From the NCBI GenBank assembly GCA_024691065.1, contig JAILOA010000357.1, forward strand, positions 1-6,329: a stretch of DNA of 6,329 nt. The letters are read 5' to 3'. Below the pieces are notes generated by a model that was not told the origin of the DNA, did not search any database, and saw only the letters and a list, made by a program, of their open reading frames with translations. Position numbers and translations under genes: made by a program. Below are positions 1-4,954 of the stretch, piece after piece; position 1 is the stretch's first letter; each line of letters starts with the position of its first letter. The DNA comes from Lachnospiraceae bacterium. GTDB taxonomy: Bacteria; Bacillota; Clostridia; Lachnospirales; Lachnospiraceae.

Positions 1-1017
1 TTTATCAAGTACCCAATCTGTCTCATCTCTCTCTATATAAGCTCGATAAGGATATACAAATCTAAACCAGAAATATATATAGTTATCTGTTATCCTATAA
101 AGCCCCATCTTACTTTTTTCCGGATTATCTTCTGTCACCGGTACTTCCCTTGTCACGATATCAAGTTCAATAAGTGTCTTCAGATAACTGGATAACTGTG
201 TCTGCGGAAGTTCAATTGTTTTGGAAATATCAGCAAGTTTCCTCTTTCCTGATGCTATTGTCTTAAGAATAGTAAAAAATCTCCCTACCTCGTTAATCTC
301 ATTCTTTAGAAGAAACTCCGGTTCCTCATACAGAAAAGAAGATGTATTCAATATATTTTGCCTAATCTGATCTCTAATGTCACCATTTCCGTCAAACAAT
401 TCGATATACTTTGGAACTCCACCTGTAACTGCATATCTTATAATCTGATCTTCGAGTGATATGTTATTAAAGAAATCCTTGTAATTAGCAAACGGTATCT
501 GTTTCATCCTAATCTGCGCCGTTCTTCTCCCATATAATGCACTACTGTAATCTAATACCTGTGACTTCATCATTCTTATGAGAGACCCACATACTATAAG
601 CATCACGTTTTTATCTTGAAGCTTGGTATCCCATATCTTTTGAAGGATTGAAGGAAATGCAGCATTCGATTTACCTAAATACTGGAATTCATCCATAACT
701 ATTATCAGCTTTTCTTTCTCATCTATCTTATCCACGATAACATTGAATACCGTATCCCAACTAGTTATAGATACATCTTTTAAAAGTGGATTATCTAATA
801 CATCTGCTACTATATCTTTAAAACTGTTAATATTTTCCTTCTCTTCTTCTTCTGTTGCAAGGAATTGAATACACTTCTTCCCTTTGCAGAATTCATTAAT
901 AAGTGTTGTCTTTCCAAGTCGTCTTCTACCATATATTACAACAAATGAGCTCCCTTCTTTTCTATATTCATTATTCAAGGTTTCCATTTCTTTATTTCTA
1001 TCAATGAATCTTCTCAT
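1..1017 (-). CDS. AAA+ ATPase of the ATPase_2/DUF234 family, 3' end beyond the window
   Basis: I read this open frame directly; it runs without a stop from the ATG at 1017 to the left edge, giving 339 residues. The N-terminus has a Walker A loop, GRRRLGKTT (residues 30-38), and a Walker B strand, LIIVMDEFQYL (104-114). A sensor-like VCGSLIRMM (141-149), an arginine-rich LYGRRT (160-165) and the family-typical TGGVPKYI (197-204) follow. Residues about 250-290 look like a helix-turn-helix. This order is typical of the archaeal-type ATPase_2 proteins, which usually carry a C-terminal DUF234 or nuclease-like domain; that part would lie outside the window, since members are commonly about 450 residues. 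The biochemical role of the family is poorly known; some members have been suggested to belong to mobile or toxin-like systems. The start is supported by GGAGGTG ten bases upstream. The gene has its own promoter inside a large palindrome and is visibly more AT-rich than deoB. Family assignment is strong, function is open. Confidence 0.9.
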   Translation of the reverse strand, partial: MRRFIDRNKEMETLNNEYRKEGSSFVVIYGRRRLGKTTLINEFCKGKKCIQFLATEEEEKENINSFKDIVADVLDNPLLKDVSITSWDTVFNVIVDKIDEKEKLIIVMDEFQYLGKSNAAFPSILQKIWDTKLQDKNVMLIVCGSLIRMMKSQVLDYSSALYGRRTAQIRMKQIPFANYKDFFNNISLEDQIIRYAVTGGVPKYIELFDGNGDIRDQIRQNILNTSSFLYEEPEFLLKNEINEVGRFFTILKTIASGKRKLADISKTIELPQTQLSSYLKTLIELDIVTREVPVTEDNPEKSKMGLYRITDNYIYFWFRFVYPYRAYIERDETDWVLDK

Positions 1018-1027
1018 TTAAACACGT

Positions 1028-1034
1028 CACCTCC
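1028..1034 (-). promoter_or_regulatory. Strong ribosome binding site of the ATPase gene
   Basis: The minus strand reads GGAGGTG, ten bases before the ATG at 1017. It fixes the start of the ATPase gene, which has no second good candidate start nearby. Confidence 0.8.
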
Positions 1035-1048
1035 ACACATTTGTATTT

Positions 1049-1077
1049 ATTATATTTCAAATTATTATATTTGTAAA
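1049..1077 (-). promoter_or_regulatory. Sigma-A type promoter of the ATPase gene
   Basis: On the minus strand a -35 box TTTACA (1077-1072) is followed by a 17-base spacer and a perfect -10 box TATAAT (1054-1049). Transcription would begin near 1042, leaving a leader of about 25 bases that contains the GGAGGTG ribosome site. The -35 box sits exactly on the centre of the 44-bp palindrome and the spacer lies in one arm, so a protein bound to the palindrome would block polymerase. The box match and spacing are seen directly; repression is inferred. Confidence 0.7.
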
Positions 1078-1095
1078 TATAATAATTTGAAATAT
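1052..1095. repeat. Perfect 44-bp AT-rich palindrome over the ATPase promoter, candidate operator
   Basis: Arms 1052-1072 and 1075-1095 are perfect 21-bp inverted repeats around a 2-base centre (GT). Each arm contains TTTCAAATTATTATATTT or its complement. The arms contain almost no G or C and no T-run follows, so this is unlikely to be an intrinsic terminator. Its overlap with the -35 box and spacer suggests an operator for a dimeric or tetrameric regulator, possibly the ATPase itself, which has a helix-turn-helix-like segment. It could also be a cruciform-prone site or a mobile-element end. Confidence 0.75.
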
Positions 1096-1100
1096 GACTT

Positions 1101-1274
1101 TTACTCATTCCGGAATATAAAACTCCATTTCATTTTCATTCGGATACGTCCTAAGCAATTCTCCTCTTCCTTCATATACTGTTTAAAAATCATCGCAAAA
1201 CAGTTTTTAACCTCTACAACCTCGGAAGAAAAATCAATATACTCACTGCAAAGCTCAAATGCAATATACTTGCT
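1101..1274 (-). pseudogene. Possible gene remnant or small unidentified ORF, no usual start codon
   Basis: On the minus strand an open frame of 57 codons runs from just after an in-frame TAA (1277-1275) to a TAA at 1103-1101. The predicted residues look protein-like rather than random: mixed charge, with segments such as EYIDFSSEVVEVKNCFAM and MKEEENCLGRIRMKMKW. There is no ATG, GTG or TTG before the middle of the frame and no ribosome site, which suggests the 3' remnant of a lost gene cut by the hairpin repeat just upstream. I do not recognise the family. It may equally be a chance open frame, since the region is short. Confidence 0.3.
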
Positions 1275-1287
1275 TTACACTCAAATT

Positions 1288-1332
1288 AAAAAGCATCGGA
1301 AAACAGATTTTTTCCTATCTCCGATGCTTTTT
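1288..1332 (-). terminator. Hairpin terminator, downstream copy
   Basis: AAAAAGCATCGG (1288-1299) pairs perfectly with CCGATGCTTTTT (1321-1332), a 12-bp stem around a 21-base loop; an inner GGAAAA/TTTTCC pairing is also possible. On the minus strand the GC-rich stem ends in a T5 run followed by AATTTG, as expected for an intrinsic terminator. The A/T flanks make it potentially bidirectional. It is the second terminator met by transcription leaving arsC. Confidence 0.6.
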
Positions 1333-1360
1333 TGACTTATAGCTTCCTTCCCACTCAATT

Positions 1361-1405
1361 AAAAAACATCGGAAAACAGAATTTTTCCGATTTCCGATGC
1401 TTTTT
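1361..1405 (-). terminator. Hairpin terminator, copy nearest arsC, with two alternative stems
   Basis: ATCGGAAAA (1368-1376) can pair perfectly with TTTTCCGAT (1383-1391) around a 6-base loop. The overlapping CATCGG (1367-1372) can instead pair with CCGATG (1394-1399), extended by A5/T5 flanks past one A-C mismatch. On the minus strand the short stem is followed by T6 (1366-1361), a good intrinsic terminator for the arsC transcript. Confidence 0.65.
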
Positions 1406-1440
1406 CGTTTTATAAATTATATCTTCCTGCCATTTCCCGC

Positions 1441-1465
1441 AAAAGTACCGGAATTCGGAACTTTT
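1441..1465. terminator. Symmetric hairpin between arsC and the terminators
   Basis: AAAAGT (1441-1446) pairs with ACTTTT (1460-1465) and CCG (1448-1450) with CGG (1456-1458), broken by one A-A mismatch, around a small AATT-containing loop. It ends in T4 on both strands and may help terminate or stabilise the arsC transcript. The stem is weaker than the two hairpins to its left. Confidence 0.35.
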
Positions 1466-1481
1466 CCGCTTTCCATCAAAC

Positions 1482-1498
1482 AAACTGCTTCGCAGTTT
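1482..1498 (-). terminator. Small hairpin directly after the arsC stop
   Basis: AAACTGC (1482-1488) and GCAGTTT (1492-1498) form a 7-bp stem with a 3-base loop, six bases after the arsC stop codon. On the minus strand it is followed only by GTTTGTTTG rather than a clean T-run, so it may protect the mRNA 3' end or be a weak terminator. Confidence 0.4.
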
Positions 1499-1504
1499 CC
1501 CTCT

Positions 1505-1876
1505 TTACAACAAACTTTCCCACTCAGCTTCTTTGAATCCAACAAGTATCTTGTAGCCTGCTATCATAAGAGGGCGCTTTACAAGCATTCCATCAGTAGC
1601 AAGAAGGGCGATAATCTCATCTTCTGTCATACCTGGAATCTTGTCCTTAAGTTCCATACTGCGATAAAGCTGACCGCTAGTATTAAAGAATCTCTTAATC
1701 GGAAGTCCGCTCTTTGAAATCCATTCACGGAGCTCATCCCCGGTAGGATTCTCCTCTTTAATCGGGCGAACCACATAATCAACCTTATGCTCATCAAGCC
1801 ATTTCATTGCTTTCTTACAAGTAGAGCATCTCTCGTAACAAATAAAAGTGTTTGTCTTTTTAGTCTTCTTTGCCAT
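1505..1876 (-). CDS. ArsC/Spx-family thioredoxin-fold protein (YusI-like)
   Basis: This 123-residue protein matches the usual length and pattern of the ArsC/Spx/YffB family. It has CSTCKKA (17-23) with a CxxC pair after the first strand, FFNTSG (63-68), GMLVKRPLMI (96-105) with the family's basic-residue/cis-proline pair at 101-102, and the closing GFKEAEW (113-119). The family has a glutaredoxin-like fold. Some members reduce arsenate with glutathione or glutaredoxin, while others (Spx, MgsR) bind RNA polymerase. The CxxC and the ending most resemble the uncharacterised YusI-type group, so arsenate reduction should not be assumed. No arsB, arsR or other arsenic gene is nearby. The ATG is preceded by AGAAGG with five bases between. 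The gene follows the EamA exporter by 179 bp that hold degenerate repeats, and is followed by several hairpins. Family assignment is secure, substrate unknown. Confidence 0.92.
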   Translation of the reverse strand: MAKKTKKTNTFICYERCSTCKKAMKWLDEHKVDYVVRPIKEENPTGDELREWISKSGLPIKRFFNTSGQLYRSMELKDKIPGMTEDEIIALLATDGMLVKRPLMIAGYKILVGFKEAEWESLL

Positions 1877-1911
1877 TTTAACCTTCTTTCCGGAATTACC
1901 CTTATTTACTT

Positions 1912-1939
1912 TTTATATTTCTCTCACTCAAGCCTCCAA
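1912..1939 (-). promoter_or_regulatory. Weak candidate promoter for arsC
   Basis: On the minus strand TTGGAG (1939-1934) and TATAAA (1917-1912) are separated by 16 bases, about 36 bases before the arsC start. The -35 match is only partial and lies inside a degenerate repeat, so the arsC gene may instead rely on read-through from upstream. Confidence 0.25.
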
Positions 1940-2079
1940 GCTAGATTACTAATAATCTCTCACTTCAGCCTCTTAGCTGGATATGTATAAATATCTCACT
2001 CAAGCCCCTAGCTAGATATTTTATAATTTCTCACTTTTGCCTCCAAGTAAGACACTTATATTTCCTTCACTTCAGCCTC
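1915..2079 (-). repeat. Five degenerate ~36-bp tandem repeats from the eamA stop towards arsC
   Basis: On the plus strand the core CTCACT(T/C)(A/T)(A/G)GCCTC recurs at 1923, 1959, 1995, 2030 and 2066, spacings of 36, 36, 35 and 36. The first unit in transcription order contains the last codons of eamA (GAG GCT GAA GTG AAG GAA ATA TAA). The others read, in the matching register, LEAKVRNYKISS-stop, GA-stop-VRYLYISS-stop, EAEVRDY-stop and LEA-stop-VREI-stop. The array therefore looks like an eroded duplication of the gene's 3' end. Every spacer is AT-rich. Confidence 0.75.
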
Positions 2080-2976
2080 TCCCACGCTCTTCTTATAGTT
2101 TACCACATATATTCCGACTGACACAAGTAATAATGCGATAAGCACCTGCCAGCCGAGGGAACTTTGCTCCTTCAATATCAAAAATGAAAGTAGCACGCCG
2201 AATATGGGATTCATGAATTTGCAGGTCGAAACCTTTGAAACATCGTTATATTTTAGAAGCAGGCTCCACAATGTGTAGGCTGCCGCAGAAATAAATCCCA
2301 TATACAAAATCAATGCAATGCACGATGGTCCGGAATATATGAGCTTCCCGCCGGCGGCAAAGCCAACCACCGCCATTATGATTCCGCCGAAGAAAAACTG
2401 GTACCCACATAGCATTACAACATCCGATTCCTTCGAGAATTCTTTAATAATTGCCGATGAAAATGCCGATGACAGCGCTGACATAAATATAAATCCTTCG
2501 CCCATTATACTCAAATTAAAATCGAGTGTGGCGCCATTCATATTTACAATAATAATTCCCGCGAAACCCAGCAGGCTTCCGAAAATCTTAAGTCCCGTGA
2601 GCTTCTCCTGCTTAAAAACGAGGCATGATACAAGAATCGTCAAAAATGTTCCGATCCCAGTTATTATCGATGATTTAACTCCTGTCGTATGAGCAAGCCC
2701 CACATAAAAAAAGAGGTATTGCACCACAGTTTGGCACATACTCAGCACGAATATCCGCTTCGGCTGAGCAGGCCTTATAAACTTCTTTCTTCCAATACTC
2801 GAAAATGCAATTACCATCATTCCGGCTATCGCAAATCTTACGCCCGCAAATAAAATTTGCGACCATATTTCACCGGATTCTATTTCAAATAAACTATATC
2901 CAATTTTAATGCAGGGAAATGCAGATCCCCACAAAAGGCAGCAAAACATTGCTACCAGAATCATTACAGCACTCAT
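2056..2976 (-). CDS. EamA/DMT-superfamily membrane transporter
   Basis: The 306-residue protein has about ten hydrophobic segments (roughly 4-26, 41-61, 75-95, 103-121, 130-147, 158-177, 187-209, 218-240, 256-270, 277-293). This is the two-times-five-helix layout of EamA transporters. The hallmark WGSAFP is at 16-21, at the end of helix 1. ATGGVKSSIITGIGT-like residues (HTTGVKSSIITG, 96-107) mark the end of the first EamA unit, and TCKFMNPIFGVLLSFLILKE (251-270) is the matching conserved stretch in the second. The family exports amino acids or other small metabolites across the inner membrane, and the substrate cannot be told from sequence. The ribosome site is poor: GAGAG lies only three bases before the ATG and GAGGA thirteen bases before it. 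It follows deoB after a 46-bp tandem array, and its last codons form the first unit of another repeat. Confidence 0.93.
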   Translation of the reverse strand: MSAVMILVAMFCCLLWGSAFPCIKIGYSLFEIESGEIWSQILFAGVRFAIAGMMVIAFSSIGRKKFIRPAQPKRIFVLSMCQTVVQYLFFYVGLAHTTGVKSSIITGIGTFLTILVSCLVFKQEKLTGLKIFGSLLGFAGIIIVNMNGATLDFNLSIMGEGFIFMSALSSAFSSAIIKEFSKESDVVMLCGYQFFFGGIIMAVVGFAAGGKLIYSGPSCIALILYMGFISAAAYTLWSLLLKYNDVSKVSTCKFMNPIFGVLLSFLILKEQSSLGWQVLIALLLVSVGIYVVNYKKSVGEAEVKEI

Positions 2977-2999
2977 TTACTCTCTAAAATCCTCAATCT

Positions 3000-3301
3000 A
3001 TTCAAACCTACCGGCCTACAGTCAACAACCATAACGCTTCAAGACATTCAAACCTACCGGCTTACAGTCAACAACCATAACACTTCAAGACATTCAAACC
3101 TACCGGCTTACAGTCAACAATCATAACACTTTAAAACATTCAAACTTACCGACTTACAGTCAACAATCATAACACTTCAAAACATTCAAACTTACTGGCT
3201 TACAGTCAACAACCATAACACTTCAAGATATTCAAACTTACCGGCTTACAGTCAACAACCATAACACTTCAAGACATTCAAACTTACCGGCTTACAGTCA
3301 A
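3000..3301 (-). repeat. 46-bp tandem array, six full units and one partial, starting at the deoB stop
   Basis: Units begin at 3000, 3046, 3092, 3138, 3184, 3230 and 3276 (partial), exactly 46 bases apart with no insertion or deletion. The array fills nearly all of the 321-bp deoB-eamA spacer and its last bases include the deoB TGA stop. Variable positions in the unit (9, 13, 15, 17, 30, 36, 41, 44, 46) all differ by C/T or A/G transitions. No non-repeated spacers occur, so it is not CRISPR. I see no strong hairpin, promoter or terminator inside a unit, although each unit carries TTGACT on the minus strand. Confidence 0.97.
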
Positions 3302-4491
3302 GCCTTGATTTCTTCGTATCTGCTATTTCCGACCGCGAGCTTCTCCTTAATTGAAAGGAAATCAAGCACGGTAGCTCCCGAATCCGCAAATGTATTGCCC
3401 GTTCCGAGATTTACACCGGCTTTCACTACATTTCCATAAAGGAGAAATGGCACGTACTCTCTGGTGTGGTCCGTCCCTTTGAATGTCGGATCGCAGCCGT
3501 GGTCAGCGGTAATCACAATCATATCTGCCGAGTATTCGCCCCTGTAGGAACCAAGCTTCTCAATCAGCTCGCCGAGACGCTTGTCAAACCGCTCGAGCCC
3601 ACGCGCATAACCTTCCACATCGCGGCGATGACCCCAGGTCGAATCAAACTCCACAAGATTTGTAAAAATCAAGCCGTCCTTCACCTTGTCGAGTGCCTCA
3701 AGAGTCTTGTCCATACCGTCCTCATTGTCCTTCGTATGCACAGCCTCGGTAATTCCGACCCCTGCAAATATATCTTCAATCTTGCCAACCGCATAAACGC
3801 TCTGCCCACTATCCTTGATAATATTCAGCATGTTGTAATCATCAGGCTTCCTGGAAAAATCCCTGCGATTCGCCGTACGCACGTACTTTTCGCCATCATG
3901 CACATAAGGACGCGCAATGACACGCGCTACATTATGCTCGCCAATGAGTATTTCACGGGCGATACGACACATCCTGTAAAGCTCCTCCGGCGGGTAAATA
4001 CTTTCATCACAGGCAATCTGGAACACACTGTCCGCAGATGTATAAACTATCGGCTTTCCGGTAGCTTTCATCTCGTCTCCAAGCTGATTTATAATTGTAG
4101 TTCCCGAGGCAACTCCATTGTAAAGAATCCCCGGAACCCCTGTTTTCCCGATAAATGTATCGATTATGTCCTTAGGAAATCCGTCCGGATACGTCGGAAA
4201 ACGCTCAGGCGTGTGAATACCGGCCATCTCCCAATGTCCGATGGTTGTATCCTTACCTGCACTAAGCTCCCGAAGCCTGCCGTACGCCCCTTTCGGAGAA
4301 TCCACCGGCTTTACACCAACCATTCCATCTATATTTCCATAACCGATACTTCTCAAATTATCTATTTTAAGGTCAGGGTAATGCTCCATAATATGGCCGA
4401 TTGTATTGCTTCCTTCGTCACCAAAATCGGTTGCATCCGGCGCCTCACCCATTCCTACACTATCTAAAACAATCCATATAACTCTGCTCAT
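3298..4491 (-). CDS. deoB: Phosphopentomutase
   Basis: DeoB interconverts ribose-1-phosphate and ribose-5-phosphate (and the deoxy forms) in the cytoplasm, linking nucleoside breakdown to central carbon metabolism. The 397-residue length is normal for this alkaline-phosphatase-superfamily enzyme. Visible motifs are VLDSVGMGEAPDA (8-20) with metal ligand D10, and GKDTTIGHWE (79-88), in which T82 aligns with the phosphorylated threonine of the Bacillus enzyme. FDSTWGHRRDVEGY (282-295) carries D283 and H288, and ITADHGCDPTFKGTDHTREY (327-346) carries D330, H331 and H342. All expected metal ligands are present, so the enzyme should be active. The ATG has AAGGAG eight bases upstream. It lies 27 bp after the Nudix gene and is very likely cotranscribed with it. 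No deoC, deoA or purine phosphorylase is in the window. The stop codon sits inside the 46-bp tandem array. The long open frame on the opposite strand is a shadow. Confidence 0.98.
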   Translation of the reverse strand: MSRVIWIVLDSVGMGEAPDATDFGDEGSNTIGHIMEHYPDLKIDNLRSIGYGNIDGMVGVKPVDSPKGAYGRLRELSAGKDTTIGHWEMAGIHTPERFPTYPDGFPKDIIDTFIGKTGVPGILYNGVASGTTIINQLGDEMKATGKPIVYTSADSVFQIACDESIYPPEELYRMCRIAREILIGEHNVARVIARPYVHDGEKYVRTANRRDFSRKPDDYNMLNIIKDSGQSVYAVGKIEDIFAGVGITEAVHTKDNEDGMDKTLEALDKVKDGLIFTNLVEFDSTWGHRRDVEGYARGLERFDKRLGELIEKLGSYRGEYSADMIVITADHGCDPTFKGTDHTREYVPFLLYGNVVKAGVNLGTGNTFADSGATVLDFLSIKEKLAVGNSRYEEIKA

Positions 4492-4518
4492 TTTTGTCGC
4501 TCCTTATGTCTAAGCTGC

Positions 4519-4908
4519 TTATTTACCCAATATCTTATTAACCACAATCATATCGGCCGGGAGCCAATCAACTGCATTGGGCAGGTTTTCATCAATCTCA
4601 AGCCATTTTGCCGCTTCATGCTCAAGTAAAGTAAGCTCGCCATTTAGAACCTCGCACCAATAAACATGCATGGTTATATGAAATGTAGGATAATCCGTAT
4701 CTACTGTCACTATATGTTCACCAACTTCTATATCAGTAGCGAGCTCTTCCTTGATTTCTCTAACCAGGGCATCCTCCGGTTTCTCGCCTTCTTCGAGCTT
4801 CCCACCCGGAAACTCCCATTTATCCTTAAATTCACCGTATCCACGTTGTGTAGCAAATATCCTGTTATCATGGCGAATCACAGCCGCCACAACCTCTATA
4901 TGTCTCAA
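4519..4908 (-). CDS. MutT-like Nudix (deoxy)nucleoside triphosphate pyrophosphohydrolase
   Basis: The 129-residue protein has the length and layout of small MutT/NudG hydrolases. The Nudix box runs from G36 to I60: GGKLEEGE (35-42), then REIKEELATDI (50-60). The catalytic glutamates REIKEE are intact and the usual Gly near the end is replaced by Ala57, as happens in some members of this group. WEFPGGK (31-37) and QRGYG (21-25) are typical of the 8-oxo-dGTP/pyrimidine dNTP branch. The enzyme should hydrolyse (oxidised) dNTPs to monophosphate and pyrophosphate, cleaning the nucleotide pool; exact substrate preference is not predictable. Translation starts at a TTG: an in-frame TAA lies upstream without any ATG, and GAGG is eight bases before the TTG. 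It follows the Fic gene by 46 bp and precedes deoB by 27 bp, which suggests an operon. Confidence 0.93.
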   Translation of the reverse strand: MRHIEVVAAVIRHDNRIFATQRGYGEFKDKWEFPGGKLEEGEKPEDALVREIKEELATDIEVGEHIVTVDTDYPTFHITMHVYWCEVLNGELTLLEHEAAKWLEIDENLPNAVDWLPADMIVVNKILGK

Positions 4909-4916
4909 TTTAGTAA

Positions 4917-4920
4917 CCTC
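4917..4920 (-). promoter_or_regulatory. Ribosome site that selects the TTG start of the Nudix gene
   Basis: The minus strand reads ACGAGG followed by eight bases and TTG (4908-4906). The next residues RHIEVVAAVI match the usual beginning of MutT proteins, and an in-frame TAA stands upstream, so no ATG start is available. Confidence 0.65.
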
Positions 4921-4954
4921 GTTTCTGCTTTCTTCTTATGTTTTTCTTTATAAA

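Larger units (their letters stand above)
1278..1427. repeat. Two direct copies of a hairpin-containing sequence
   Basis: Copies 1278-1347 and 1352-1427 share CACTCAA(A)TTAAAAARCATCGG, the block GGAAAACAGA, and TCCGATGCTTTTT with trailing TTATA and TTCC. The offset is 73-74 bases. The copies differ by a few substitutions and small indels, which points to an old local duplication. Each copy encodes a terminator-like hairpin described separately. The spacer between the ATPase and arsC genes (1018-1504) is filled by the ATPase promoter, the possible gene remnant, this duplication and two further hairpins. Confidence 0.75.

Noticed and set aside
1..1095. Insertion sequence or transposon with the palindrome as an end
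   Set aside because: No transposase, no matching second inverted repeat and no target duplication are visible in the window; the element's other side may lie outside it.
1087..1717. Plus-strand open frames of 82 and 106 residues
   Set aside because: They cover the palindrome, hairpins and the antisense of arsC, have no ribosome site and low-complexity residue use.
1505..1876. Arsenic resistance locus
   Set aside because: The gene is of the ArsC superfamily, but it is YusI-like and no arsB, acr3, arsR or arsA gene is adjacent.
2985..3030. Promoter for eamA made of TTGACT in the last 46-bp unit and AATAGA or TAGATT downstream
   Set aside because: The -10 matches are weak (three or four of six) and TTGACT occurs in every unit, so it is probably coincidental.
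3000..3301. CRISPR array
   Set aside because: The whole 46-bp unit is repeated without variable spacers, and no cas gene is present.
3000..3301. Small peptide MVVDCKPVSLNVLKCYGC encoded once per 46-bp unit on the minus strand
   Set aside because: The frames overlap each other, no ribosome site precedes the ATG, and any repeat of this length will contain such a frame.
3466..4467. A 333-residue open frame on the plus strand opposite deoB
   Set aside because: It is antisense to an unmistakable, complete deoB, lacks recognisable domains and mirrors deoB codon usage, so it is a shadow.
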